A stretch of 64,000 bases of DNA from Lysobacter changpingensis (GCF_017308985.1 NZ_JADWPE010000004.1:1-64000); one strand, 5' to 3'. Positions 18,982-27,696 are shown, counted from the first letter of the stretch. Translations and numbers: made by a program. The notes: generated from the letters alone by a model not told the origin.

Positions 18982-19772
18982 GCGGTCCGGTTCCGCTTGG
19001 CGAGGCGACGGTCGCGGTCGGGAATGCGGCGTTCGTGGTGGCTTCGGCGCCGGTTGCTGCTCCTGCTGCTTCCGCTGCTTCTGTCGCCTCTGCTGATGCC
19101 ACTTCCGCTGGCGTTATTCCTGCGAAGAGTGCAGGCACTGCCGTGAGCCTCGCCGCTGCGGCGGACAGCTCCCTCCCCTGCTCGCAGGGGAGGGTTGGGG
19201 AGGGGTGCGCGCCGCTTGCGGCGGGCTCTTCGGAGACGATTTCTTCGCAGCTTCCCCCGCAAGAGGCCTCAGCCGCTGGCGCGGCTTCGCTACCCCCTCC
19301 CAACCTCCCCCTGCAAGCAGGGTCGGACTTCGGTGCGGCGTCGACTCCGGCTGCGTCCACCGCAAAGCACACAGCCACCGTCGGCCACCCGTCCAAACCC
19401 CAAACCTTCGCCAAACAACCCGAAGGTCCCGGCATCGGCGGCGCGCTGTTCGCGCTGATCCTCGTCGTCTCGCTGATCCTCGCGCTCGGCTGGCTCGCCA
19501 GGCGCATGCCCGGTTTCACGCGCGCGACCGGCGGCGGCAACGCGCTGCGCATCGTCGGCTCGTTGACGCTCGGCCCGCGCGATCGCGTGGTGGTGGTCGA
19601 TGTCGGCGGCACGCAGCTGCTGCTCGGCGTCGGCCAGAACGGCATGACGGCGCTGCACACGCTCACCGAACCGCTTCCCGTGGCACAGCCTTCGCAGGGA
19701 ACGCCCAGCCTGCAGAACCTCGCGACGCCGTTCGCGCAGTTGCTGCAGAAACACCTTGGGAAGAAGCCGTGA
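18978..19772 (+). CDS. fliO: Flagellar export protein FliO with repeat-expanded N-terminus
   Basis: FliO assists assembly of the FliPQR export core. The recognisable part is residues 150-264: a transmembrane segment near 153-173 (ALFALILVVSLILALGWLA), then a basic cytoplasmic domain with LTLGPRDRVVVVDVGG. Typical FliO is about 130-150 residues; this one has 264. The extra N-terminal part is low-complexity, and much of it is encoded by two inverted arms of the CCTCCCCTGC palindrome (19168-19206 and 19291-19326), plus a decayed GCGAA-type repeat near 19110. An internal start closer to the membrane segment cannot be excluded. The ATG overlaps the fliN stop. Confidence 0.88.
   Translation: MSGPVPLGEATVAVGNAAFVVASAPVAAPAASAASVASADATSAGVIPAKSAGTAVSLAAAADSSLPCSQGRVGEGCAPLAAGSSETISSQLPPQEASAAGAASLPPPNLPLQAGSDFGAASTPAASTAKHTATVGHPSKPQTFAKQPEGPGIGGALFALILVVSLILALGWLARRMPGFTRATGGGNALRIVGSLTLGPRDRVVVVDVGGTQLLLGVGQNGMTALHTLTEPLPVAQPSQGTPSLQNLATPFAQLLQKHLGKKP
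19168..19206. repeat. CCTCCCCTGC palindromic element inside fliO, left arm
   Basis: A hairpin arm, CTCCCCTGC/GCAGGGGAG, followed by GGTTGGGGAGGGGT. It lies in coding sequence and is read without a frameshift (SSLPCSQGRVGEG). Confidence 0.8.
19291..19326. repeat. CCTCCCCTGC palindromic element inside fliO, right arm
   Basis: The inverted partner of the arm at 19168, about 85 bases away, read as PPPNLPLQAGS. Together they form a doublet like the intergenic one at 48456-48594. Confidence 0.8.
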
Positions 19773-19831
19773 CGTTCGCGAATCAGGATTCCACGGCGGC
19801 GCATGATGCCGCCGCATCGTTTGGGGAAACC

Positions 19832-19901
19832 GTCGTCCCGGCGCAGGCCGGGACCCAGGCCATGACGGCCTGGATTCCGGCCTTCGCCGGAATGACGCTG
19901 T
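19832..19901. repeat. GCGAAGGCC-type palindromic doublet at the fliO-fliP junction
   Basis: Two inverted arms (GTCCCGGCGCAGGCCGGGAC and ATTCCGGCCTTCGCCGGAAT) flank CAGGCCATGACGGCCTG. It sits between the fliO stop and the chosen fliP start and is in frame with fliP, encoding the repeat-derived peptide WIPAFAGMT. Confidence 0.85.
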
Positions 19902-19921
19902 CCTTGTTTCAACGGACCAAC

Positions 19922-20764
19922 GTGAAGCGCATCGCTTCGGCGTTCGCGATGTCGCTGGCGCTGTTCGTCGCCAGCCTTGCGGTCGTCCACCCCGCCAACG
20001 CCCAGGCCCTGCCCGACCCTGTCCCGGCGCAGGCACCCACCGCACAGCCCGCCGCCCCGCTCTCCGCCCCCGGCCTCCCGTCGCTCAACAAGCCGCTGCC
20101 ATCGGTGACGGTCGGCAAGGTCGGCGGCGAACCGGTCAGCCTGCCGATGCAGGTGCTGTTGCTGATGACCGGCATCACGCTGCTGCCGGCGGCGTTGCTG
20201 GGCCTCACCGCGTTCACGCGCATCATCATCGTGCTGGGCCTGCTGCGGCAGGCGCTCGGCACCGGGCAGACGCCGAGCAACCAGGTGCTGCTGGCGCTGG
20301 CGCTGTTCCTCACCGCGATGGTGATGATGCCGGTGTTCGACCAGGCCTGGGCCGCCGGCATCGCGCCCTACCTCAACGACCAGATGGATTTCCGCAGCGC
20401 GTGGACCGCCGCGTCGGAGCCGTTCCGCGGCTTCATGCTCGCGCAGATCCGCGAGAACGACCTGATGACCTTCGCGGGTCTTTCCAACAGCGGCCCGTAC
20501 GCGACGCCGCAGGACGTGCCGTTCAGCGTGCTGGCCGCGTCGTTCCTCACCAGCGAGTTGAAGACCGCGTTCGAGATCGCGTTCCTGATCTACATCCCGT
20601 TCGTGATCATCGACCTGGTGGTGGCCAGCGTGCTGATGTCGATGGGCATGATGATGCTCTCGCCGATGCTGGTGTCGGCGCCGTTCAAGATCCTGCTGTT
20701 CGTGCTGGTGGACGGCTGGGTGCTGGTGGTGGGCTCGCTCGCCGCGTCGTTCAACCCGGTCTGA
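19922..20764 (+). CDS. fliP: Flagellar export core protein FliP
   Basis: FliP forms the inner-membrane gate of the export apparatus with FliQ and FliR. From the GTG at 19922 the protein has 280 residues, with a cleavable signal peptide (VKRIASAFAMSLALFVASLA... ending ANA), characteristic of FliP, then transmembrane segments including LLLMTGITLLPAALLGLTAF and a C-terminal pair. The frame is open upstream to a GTG at 19769 that overlaps the fliO stop, but that extension is mostly repeat-derived and would bury the signal peptide. An ATG at 19949 is a third option. The start is therefore uncertain by up to 60 codons. Confidence 0.93.
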   Translation: MKRIASAFAMSLALFVASLAVVHPANAQALPDPVPAQAPTAQPAAPLSAPGLPSLNKPLPSVTVGKVGGEPVSLPMQVLLLMTGITLLPAALLGLTAFTRIIIVLGLLRQALGTGQTPSNQVLLALALFLTAMVMMPVFDQAWAAGIAPYLNDQMDFRSAWTAASEPFRGFMLAQIRENDLMTFAGLSNSGPYATPQDVPFSVLAASFLTSELKTAFEIAFLIYIPFVIIDLVVASVLMSMGMMMLSPMLVSAPFKILLFVLVDGWVLVVGSLAASFNPV

Positions 20765-20768
20765 CGCC

Positions 20769-21038
20769 ATGACGCCGGAAACCGCCCTCACCGAAATCGG
20801 CCGTGGCCTGGAAATGGCGCTGGTGCTCGGCGCGCCGCCGCTGATCGCGGTGCTCGTGGTGGGCGTGGTCGTCGGCATCGTGCAGGCGGCCACGCAGCTC
20901 AACGAACCGACGATCGGCTTCGTCGTGAAGGCCATCGCGCTGGTGGCGACGCTGGCGCTGACGGGGCATTTCCTGCTCGGGAAGCTCGTCGCGTTCACGA
21001 CGGATCTGTTTCATCGCATTCCGCACATCGTCGGATGA
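20769..21038 (+). CDS. fliQ: Flagellar export core protein FliQ
   Basis: A small export-gate subunit of 89 residues with two transmembrane helices (about 17-40 and 52-76). It has the family pattern GAPPLIAVLVVGVVVGIVQA followed by TQLNEPTIGFVVK. It starts 4 bases after fliP. A REP doublet separates it from fliR. Confidence 0.96.
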   Translation: MTPETALTEIGRGLEMALVLGAPPLIAVLVVGVVVGIVQAATQLNEPTIGFVVKAIALVATLALTGHFLLGKLVAFTTDLFHRIPHIVG

Positions 21039-21062
21039 ACGCATCGCGCAGGACCGGCGTTT

Positions 21063-21147
21063 GTAGCCCGGGCAAGGCCAACGGCCGCACCCGGGGCAAC
21101 GCCTCCGGAGACGCAAGCCCCGGGTGCGCTTCGCTTACCCGGGCTAC
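21063..21147. repeat. REP doublet 7 (long + short arm), fliQ-fliR gap
   Basis: It lies inside an operon. The left core is slightly altered (GGCCAACGGCC). It ends 29 bases before the fliR ATG. Confidence 0.85.
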
Positions 21148-21176
21148 CACGGCAACCGCAACATCGCGTCGCTGAG

Positions 21177-21965
21177 ATGGAACCCACCTCCGCCACCGTC
21201 ATCGACGGCCTCAACCTGTTCGGCATGCTCGCCACGGTGCTGTGGCATGCGATCCGTATCGGCGCGGCCATGCAGGCGATGCCGATGATCGGCGGGCGCG
21301 GCGTGCCGATGCGGGCGCGGTTGATGATCACGCTGGCGCTGTCGGGCGCGCTTTCCGCGCTGCTGCCGACGCCGCCCGCCGCGGGCGTGGATGCCGCCAC
21401 CGTGCTCACCGTCGTGCGCGAATTCGCCGTGGGCCTGGCGATCGGCACGATCCTGCGGCTCGCGTTCGAAGCGGGCCAGTTCGCGGGCGAGCTGGTATCC
21501 CAAGGCATGGGCCTGTCGTTCGCGACGATGGCCGATCCGCTCTCCGGCGCGTCCTCGCCGGTGCTGTCGCAGTGGTTCTACCTCGTCTTCGGGCTGCTTT
21601 TCTTCGCCTTCGACGGTCATCTGGCGCTGGTGAAACTGCTGCTGGACAGCTATCACGCGCTGCCGCTGGGCACGCCCATCCCGGACGTGCAGCAGTTCCT
21701 GTCGGTGGTGCCGACGTTCTTCTCCGCCGCGTTGCAGGCAGGCCTGCTGCTGGCGTTGCCGGTGATCGTGGCGATGCTGGCGGTGAACCTCGCCTTCGGC
21801 GTGCTGGCGCGCGCGGCGCCGCAGCTCAATCCGGTGCAGCTGGGCCTGCCGGTCGCGCTGCTGGTGGGGCTGGTGCTGCTGATGCTGCTGGCACGCGAGA
21901 TGCAGGGGCCGGTGGAGCGTCTGTTCGATCAGGCGTTCGAAGCGGCGCGCGCGGTGACGGCCTGA
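21177..21965 (+). CDS. fliR: Flagellar export core protein FliR
   Basis: A membrane subunit of the export gate, 262 residues and six or so transmembrane segments. The N-terminal half includes GGRGVPMRARLMITLALSGA, a conserved FliR region, and the C-terminal helices include LGLPVALLVGLVLLMLL. It lies between fliQ and flhB and is separated from each by a REP doublet. Confidence 0.95.
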   Translation: MEPTSATVIDGLNLFGMLATVLWHAIRIGAAMQAMPMIGGRGVPMRARLMITLALSGALSALLPTPPAAGVDAATVLTVVREFAVGLAIGTILRLAFEAGQFAGELVSQGMGLSFATMADPLSGASSPVLSQWFYLVFGLLFFAFDGHLALVKLLLDSYHALPLGTPIPDVQQFLSVVPTFFSAALQAGLLLALPVIVAMLAVNLAFGVLARAAPQLNPVQLGLPVALLVGLVLLMLLAREMQGPVERLFDQAFEAARAVTA

Positions 21966-21981
21966 CGGTTCCTTCGCTGTT

Positions 21982-22061
21982 GTAGCCCGGGTAAGCGAAG
22001 CGCACCCGGGCGCCGCCTCGACTCCGGTCCCGGGTGCGGCCTTCGGCCTTACCCGGGCTAC
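21982..22061. repeat. REP doublet 8 (short + long arm), fliR-flhB gap
   Basis: The second of the two short-then-long doublets. It ends 20 bases before the flhB ATG, so it would be in the flhB ribosome-binding neighbourhood. Confidence 0.85.
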
Positions 22062-22081
22062 AAAAGCCAGGGCCGCACGCA

Positions 22082-23236
22082 ATGAGCGAAGACCAGGAAG
22101 ACAAGACCGAGCAGCCATCAGAGAAACGATTGCGCGAGGCGCGCGAACGCGGCGACGTTCCGCGATCGCGCGAACTGGGCAACGTGGCGGTGCTCGGCTG
22201 CGCGGCGATGGCGCTGGTGGCGACCGGTTCGGGCATCGGCAGCGCGTCGCAGGACTGGCTGCGCAACGCACTGATCATCGATCCGGCCATTCTCGACCAG
22301 CCCGATCGCCTCCTCCCGCACGCCGCCTCGCTGCTGCTCGGCCTGCTCAAGCCGATGCTGCCGGTGCTGCTCGCCGCGCTGGGCGCCTGCTTCATCGCGC
22401 CGATGGTGATGGGCGGGCTGCGCTTCGCGAGCAAGTCGCTGGCGCCGGATTTCGCACGGCTGAGCCCGCTCAACGGCTTCAAGCGCATGTACGGCAAGGA
22501 GAGCGCCGCCGAACTCGTGCGCTCGCTGCTGCGCGTGCTGCTCATCGGCGGCCTCGCCGGGATGGTCGTGTACGGCGCGTTCTCGCATCTCACCGGCATG
22601 GCCGGCATGTCGCTGCAGGAAGCCGTGTCCGTCGGTCTTTCGCTGATCACCAGGGCGGTGCTGGCGATGGTCGGCGCGCTCGGCCTGCTCGCGTTGATCG
22701 ACGTGCCGTGGCAGCACTGGTCGTACCGCAACCGGCTGAAGATGAGCAAGCAGGAGCTGCGCGACGAATACAAGGAAAGCGAGGGCAACCCGGAAGTGAA
22801 GGCGCGCGTGCGCCAGGTCGCCGCGCAGCTGTCGCGTCGCCAGCAGATGGAAGCGGTGCCCACCGCCGACGTGGTGGTCACCAACCCGACCCACTACGCC
22901 GTGGCGCTGAAGTACGAGGCCGGGAAGATGCGCGCGCCCAAGGTCGTGGCCAAGGGCGTGGACGAGATCGCCCTGGCGATCCGCGACGTCGCCGGCAAGC
23001 ACCGCGTCTCGATCATCGAGGCGCCGCCGCTGGCACGCGCCTTGTATCGGCATGCGCAGATCGACCAGGAGATCCCGGTGAAGCTCTACGCCGCCGTCGC
23101 GCAGGTGTTGTCCTACGTCTACCAGCTCAAGCGCTGGCACCCGGCGCATGGGCCGATGCCGACGCTGGGCGATGTGTCGGTCGAGAAGGGCCTGGCGGAC
23201 ATCGATCCCGCGGGTGACGGAAAGCCGTCGGCATGA
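22082..23236 (+). CDS. flhB: Flagellar export switch protein FlhB
   Basis: FlhB switches export from rod/hook to filament substrates. The 384-residue protein starts MSEDQEDKTEQPSEKRLREA, has four transmembrane segments (about 30-210), and has a cytoplasmic domain with the autocleavage motif NPTH at 268-271. Upstream in-frame sequence comes from the REP, so I used the ATG at 22082. The stop overlaps flhA by 4 bases. In related bacteria flhB-flhA-flhF-fleN-fliA form one transcription unit. Confidence 0.96.
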   Translation: MSEDQEDKTEQPSEKRLREARERGDVPRSRELGNVAVLGCAAMALVATGSGIGSASQDWLRNALIIDPAILDQPDRLLPHAASLLLGLLKPMLPVLLAALGACFIAPMVMGGLRFASKSLAPDFARLSPLNGFKRMYGKESAAELVRSLLRVLLIGGLAGMVVYGAFSHLTGMAGMSLQEAVSVGLSLITRAVLAMVGALGLLALIDVPWQHWSYRNRLKMSKQELRDEYKESEGNPEVKARVRQVAAQLSRRQQMEAVPTADVVVTNPTHYAVALKYEAGKMRAPKVVAKGVDEIALAIRDVAGKHRVSIIEAPPLARALYRHAQIDQEIPVKLYAAVAQVLSYVYQLKRWHPAHGPMPTLGDVSVEKGLADIDPAGDGKPSA

Positions 23237-25311
23237 GCAGCCAGGCGTCCGACAGCCGCTTCTCCATCGCGAACGTAGGCCACGCCATCCGCAGCGGCCT
23301 GGCGACGCCGGTCGTCGTCCTCGCGATGCTGGCGATGGTCATCGTCCCGCTCTCGCCGCTGGTGCTGGACGCGCTGTTCACCGTGAACATCGCCATGTCG
23401 CTGGTGGTGCTGCTGGCGGTGGTGTACGTGCGGCGGCCGCTTGAGTTCTCGATCTTCCCCAGCGTCCTGCTGCTGGTCACGCTGCTGCGCCTGGCGCTGA
23501 ACGTGGCCTCCACCCGCGTGGTGCTGCTGCACGGCCACCAGGGCCCTGCGGCGGCGGGCCACGTCATCGAATCCTTCGGCCAGTTCGTCATCGGCGGCAG
23601 CTTCGCGGTCGGCATCGTGGTCTTCGCGATCCTGACCATCGTCAACTTCGTCGTCGTCACCAAGGGCGCCGGGCGCATCTCGGAAGTGTCGGCGCGCTTC
23701 ATCCTCGACGCCCTGCCCGGCAAGCAGATGGCGATCGACGCCGACCTCAACGCCGGCCTGCTGTCGCGCGAGGACGCCAAGCTGCGCCGCGAGGAAGTGC
23801 GCGCCGAAGCGGACTTCTACGGCTCGATGGACGGTGCCAGCAAGTTCGTGCGCGGCGATGCGATCGCGGGCCTGCTGATCCTGGCGATCAACATCATCGG
23901 CGGCGTGCTGATCGGCGTGCTCCAGCACGACATGGCGCTGAAGGACGCCGGCACCACCTACGTGCTGCTCGCCATCGGCGACGGCCTGGTCGCGCAGTTG
24001 CCGGCGCTGTTGATCTCCACCGCGGTCGCGATGCTGGTCACGCGCGCCACGCGCGAGCAGGAAATGGGCCAGGCGGTGAGCACGCAGGTGTTGCATCCGC
24101 GTGCGCTGGCGGTGTCGGCGGCGCTGCTCGGGCTGGTCGGTGTCGTGCCGGGCATGCCGAACCTGCCGTTCCTGACGCTGGCCGCGCTGCTCGGCTTCGC
24201 CGCGTGGCGCCTGCATCGCAAATCGCTCGCGCCGCCGCAGGACACGCCCGAAGGCGAGGCCGCCGCCACCGCCGCCGCGCAGCCGGAACTGAGCTGGGAC
24301 GAACTGCGCCCGGTCGAACCGCTGGGCCTGGAAGTCGGCTACCGCCTGATCGCGCTGGTCGACAAGCACCAGGGCGGCGAACTGCTGGCGCGCCTGAAGG
24401 GCGTGCGTCGCAAGCTCACGCAGGACCTGGGGTTCCTGATTCCCGCCGTGCACGTGCGCGACAACCTGGAACTCGCGCCCGGCAGCTACCGCGTGCTGGT
24501 GCACGGCGTGCCGATCGCCAGCGGCGAGATCCATCCCGACCGCCACCTCGCGCTCGATCCGGGCCATGTGTTCGGCAAGGTCGACGGCATTCCCGGCAAG
24601 GACCCGGCGTTCGGGCTGGATGCGGTGTGGATCCTGCCGAGCCAGCGCGCGCAGGCCGAATCGCTGGGGTACACGGTCGTCGATGCGGCGACCGTGATCG
24701 CCACGCATCTGTCGCACCTGGTGCGCGAGCGTGCGGCGGAACTGCTCGGCCACGAGGAAGTGCAGCAGCTGCTGGCGACGCTGGGCCGCGCCTCGCCGCG
24801 CCTGATCGAAGACCTGACGCCGAAGCTGCTGCCGCTGTCGACCATCGTGCGCGTGCTGCAGTCGCTGCTGGCCGAACGCGTGCCGGTACGCCAGCTGCGG
24901 CAGATCGTCGAAGCGCTGCTGGAGCACGGCCCGCATACGCAGGACCCGGCGCTGCTGACGGCCGCGGTGCGCACCGCGCTGGGCCGCTTCATCGTCCAGG
25001 AACTGAACGGACTGGGCGCCGAACTGCCCGTCTATACCTTGGCGCCGGCTTTGGAACGGGTATTGCAGGACTCCGTCAGCGGCCAGGGCGCCGCGCTGGA
25101 ACCCGGACTCGCCGAGCGTCTGCATCAGAACCTCAGCGAGTGCGTCACCCGCCAGGAAAGCCGCGGCGAACCCGCCGTGCTGCTGGTCCCCGGCGGGATC
25201 CGTTCGGCGATCGCCCGGCTCGTGCGGCACAGCGTCCCCGCGCTGACCGTCCTGGCCTACGGCGAGGTGCCGGAGGACAAGCGGTTGCGGTTGGTGGGGG
25301 CGGTGGGGTGA
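23233..25311 (+). CDS. flhA: Flagellar export protein FlhA
   Basis: FlhA is the large export-gate subunit and docks chaperone-substrate complexes. The 692-residue protein has about eight transmembrane segments in 1-320 and a FHIPEP-family loop with ADFYGSMDGASKFVRGDA near 195-215. The cytoplasmic domain lies in 350-692. It overlaps flhB by 4 bases. A large inverted repeat follows the stop and separates it from flhF. Confidence 0.97.
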   Translation: MSSQASDSRFSIANVGHAIRSGLATPVVVLAMLAMVIVPLSPLVLDALFTVNIAMSLVVLLAVVYVRRPLEFSIFPSVLLLVTLLRLALNVASTRVVLLHGHQGPAAAGHVIESFGQFVIGGSFAVGIVVFAILTIVNFVVVTKGAGRISEVSARFILDALPGKQMAIDADLNAGLLSREDAKLRREEVRAEADFYGSMDGASKFVRGDAIAGLLILAINIIGGVLIGVLQHDMALKDAGTTYVLLAIGDGLVAQLPALLISTAVAMLVTRATREQEMGQAVSTQVLHPRALAVSAALLGLVGVVPGMPNLPFLTLAALLGFAAWRLHRKSLAPPQDTPEGEAAATAAAQPELSWDELRPVEPLGLEVGYRLIALVDKHQGGELLARLKGVRRKLTQDLGFLIPAVHVRDNLELAPGSYRVLVHGVPIASGEIHPDRHLALDPGHVFGKVDGIPGKDPAFGLDAVWILPSQRAQAESLGYTVVDAATVIATHLSHLVRERAAELLGHEEVQQLLATLGRASPRLIEDLTPKLLPLSTIVRVLQSLLAERVPVRQLRQIVEALLEHGPHTQDPALLTAAVRTALGRFIVQELNGLGAELPVYTLAPALERVLQDSVSGQGAALEPGLAERLHQNLSECVTRQESRGEPAVLLVPGGIRSAIARLVRHSVPALTVLAYGEVPEDKRLRLVGAVG

Positions 25312-25319
25312 TTTCGATC

Positions 25320-25446
25320 CGTGATTCGTGATTCGTGATTTGTGATTCGTCAGGAGCAAACGCCGATGGCCCACAGGTACCGACCACATCACCGCCGCAG
25401 TTGTTCACCGCTTTGACGAATCACTAATCACGAATCACGAATCACG
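25320..25446. repeat. 32-bp inverted AATCACG repeat between flhA and flhF
   Basis: The left arm (25320-25351) and right arm (25415-25446) are 32 bases each and complementary with one mismatch. Both are built from the AATCACG 7-mer. The loop is 63 bases. The right arm ends 9 bases before the flhF ATG, in the place of a ribosome binding site, and no good Shine-Dalgarno sequence is visible. Confidence 0.85.
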
Positions 25447-25455
25447 GCTCTCACC

Positions 25456-27696
25456 ATGCGAATCAAACGTTTCACCGCCCCCGACATGCGCACCGCGCTG
25501 CGCATGGTGCGCGACGAACAGGGTCCCGACGCGGTGATCCTGTCGAACCGTCCGGTCGAGGAAGGCATCGAGATCGTCGCCGCCACCGACTACGACGAAT
25601 CGCTGGCGCAGCAGGCCCTGCGCGCCGCCTTGCCGTCGCTGCCGGCCACGCCGGCGCCGGTGGCGTCGCCGAGCACGCCGGCGACGGTGGCTGCGGTGCC
25701 GGTGGCGAAGCAGCCCGAAGCCGATCGACTCCCTCCCCTGCGTGCAGGGGAGGGTTGGGAAGGGGTCGCGAAGCCGCGCAGCGGCGAGCTTGCACGCCAT
25801 ACAACCAACCGCGCAGGGCTCGGCGCTACCGCGCCGGGCTCCCTCCTCCCAACCCCGGCCTCCAAGGAGGGGGAGGAGCAAAACCGCTCCGCGGCGAACT
25901 CGGAAGAGAAATCGCGCTTCGGCTCGCTCGCCGCGCTGCTGACCAAGCCATCGAAGTCCAAGCCCGCCTGGACCGCGCCGGTCGGCGAAGCGCCGCGCGA
26001 GGACGCGCGCGCCCACATGGAGCGCATCGAAATGAAGAACGTGGAACCTGCGCAGGCCACGCGCGTCGAACTCGAACGCGACGAACCGGCCGTGGTCACG
26101 TTGTCCGCCGGCGCGCAGCCGCGCGCGAAGATCGCCGAATCGCCGATCCGGGGCCGCGCCGTGTTCGCCATCGGCGACGGCACGCCGCTGCAGACCGCGC
26201 CGCGCATGCCGAAGTCCGAAACGGTCGTGACGGCCTCGCCGCTGCCGCCGCCGGACACCTCGCGTTTCGACGCGATGATGGCGGCGCTGATTCCGCAGGG
26301 GGAGAAGTTCGAAGCGACGGCGGCGGCCTTCTCGAATGCCGCCATCGCCGAAGCGGCTGCGAACGCCGGCAAGGTCGCCGCCAGCAACGAGGCAATGCGG
26401 GAGAGCGCCACCGATCGGGAGGAGGCCGCGCCCACGGCCGCCTCTCCGATCGGTGGCGCTGTCCTCTCTTCCGACGCTTCGGCGAGTGGTGCGGGCGAGT
26501 ACCGCAGCCTTGCGGATCTGTGGAGCGATGACGCGTTGCTTCCTTCTCCTGGAGGTCGGGATCACGTCGAAGAGGTCGCTGCCGCAGGGGGTTCTGCCTC
26601 CTACATCGATCTGTTGAGCAATCCCTCCGTTGCCCCTCACCCCAACCCCTCTCCCGTGGGGAGAGCGGCCCAGTCGGCCGCGATCTCGAACGTCGCCCCG
26701 AACAGCGCCGCTGCGAAAGCCGAAGCCCCCCACCTCCACGCCGTCCCCGACAACCGCGACCCCGCCTTCATCGCCATGCGCGACGAACTGGCGACCATGC
26801 GCGCCCTGATCGAGCGCGAACTCGGCCAGCTCACCGTCGAACGCCTGCGCGGATCGCCGGCGCGGGCCGCCGCGTTCGACATGCTGCTGCGCTACGGCTG
26901 CGACGAAAATCTGGCGCAGACCATCGCCGGCCGCATCGACGCCCGCCTCGAGCCGGCGCAGATCCGCGAACCGGTGCTGGAAGAACTGGCGCGCGCGATT
27001 TCCGTCGCCCGCCACGAACCCATCGACGACGGCGGCGTGATCGCCCTGGTCGGCCCGACCGGCGCCGGCAAGACGACCACCGCCGCCAAGCTCGCCGCGC
27101 GCTTCGCCCAGCGCCACCGCGCCCGCGACGTCGCCCTGGTGACCACCGATACCGAACGCCCCGGCGCCACGGAGCAGCTGCACATCCTCGGCCGCCGCCT
27201 CGGCGTGACCGTGTGCGAAGCCGCCGGCCCGGAGGCGCTGAACGACGCGCTCGACCAGCTCGCCGACTACCCGCTGGTGCTGGTCGATACCGCCGGCCAC
27301 GGCCTGCGCGACCGGGCGCTGCTCGGCCAGATCCTCTGGCTGCGCGCCGCCAAGCGCGTGCGCAGCCTGCTGGTGCTGCCGGCCAACACCAACGCCCACG
27401 ACCTGGGCGAAGTGGTCCGCCGCTACCGCCCGGCCTCGCCGGAAGGCGTGGTGCTGACCAAGCTGGACGAGACCGGCCGCCTGGGTTCGCCGCTGTCGGT
27501 GCTGGTCCAGCAGGGCCTGAGCCTGGCCTACACCACCGACGGACAGGCGGTTCCGGCCGACATCGCCGCCGCCGATGCACATCGCCTCGTTTCGACCCTC
27601 GAGAAAGTGCGACGTGCTGCCGATAACCCCCTCGGGTCTCTCGATTCCCGCCCTGTGACCCTCCCCACCGAGGACCGCCATGCATTCGCCAGCTGA
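25456..27696 (+). CDS. flhF: Flagellar placement GTPase FlhF, repeat-expanded
   Basis: FlhF is an SRP-family GTPase that sets the place and number of polar flagella. The N-terminal B domain (about 1-60) starts MRIKRFTAPDMRTALRMVRD. The GTPase domain (about 500-735) has G1 GPTGAGKT at 533-540, DTAGHGL (G3) and LTKLDETG (G4). The 746-residue length is inflated by a long disordered linker (about 65-430). It carries a CCTCCCCTGC palindromic doublet at 25729-25879 and another palindrome at 26632-26670, both in frame. The end overlaps fleN by 17 bases. Confidence 0.94.
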   Translation: MRIKRFTAPDMRTALRMVRDEQGPDAVILSNRPVEEGIEIVAATDYDESLAQQALRAALPSLPATPAPVASPSTPATVAAVPVAKQPEADRLPPLRAGEGWEGVAKPRSGELARHTTNRAGLGATAPGSLLPTPASKEGEEQNRSAANSEEKSRFGSLAALLTKPSKSKPAWTAPVGEAPREDARAHMERIEMKNVEPAQATRVELERDEPAVVTLSAGAQPRAKIAESPIRGRAVFAIGDGTPLQTAPRMPKSETVVTASPLPPPDTSRFDAMMAALIPQGEKFEATAAAFSNAAIAEAAANAGKVAASNEAMRESATDREEAAPTAASPIGGAVLSSDASASGAGEYRSLADLWSDDALLPSPGGRDHVEEVAAAGGSASYIDLLSNPSVAPHPNPSPVGRAAQSAAISNVAPNSAAAKAEAPHLHAVPDNRDPAFIAMRDELATMRALIERELGQLTVERLRGSPARAAAFDMLLRYGCDENLAQTIAGRIDARLEPAQIREPVLEELARAISVARHEPIDDGGVIALVGPTGAGKTTTAAKLAARFAQRHRARDVALVTTDTERPGATEQLHILGRRLGVTVCEAAGPEALNDALDQLADYPLVLVDTAGHGLRDRALLGQILWLRAAKRVRSLLVLPANTNAHDLGEVVRRYRPASPEGVVLTKLDETGRLGSPLSVLVQQGLSLAYTTDGQAVPADIAAADAHRLVSTLEKVRRAADNPLGSLDSRPVTLPTEDRHAFAS
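25729..25879. repeat. CCTCCCCTGC palindromic doublet inside flhF
   Basis: The left arm is 25729-25766 and the diverged inverted right arm 25839-25879. The left arm is nearly the same DNA as in fliO but read in another frame (LPPLRAGEGWEGVA), so it was inserted as DNA. It encodes part of the disordered linker. Confidence 0.85.
26632..26670. repeat. CCCCTCTCCC-type palindrome inside flhF
   Basis: Inverted CCCCTCTCCC/GGGGAGAG core preceded by CACCCCAA, read as PHPNPSPVGRAA. A second insertion in the same linker. Confidence 0.7.

Noticed and set aside
21889-21903. TGGCACGCGAGATGC inside fliR resembles a sigma-54 promoter upstream of flhB
   Set aside because: The -12 element is ATGC and it lies within conserved FliR coding sequence. 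It could be real, but the match is not better than expected from codon usage in this GC-rich DNA.
23031-23046. TGGCACGCGCCTTGTA inside flhB resembles a sigma-54 promoter that could drive flhA
   Set aside because: The -12 element reads TTGT instead of TTGC, and the bases are explained by the coding sequence PPLARALYR. flhA overlaps flhB and does not need its own promoter.
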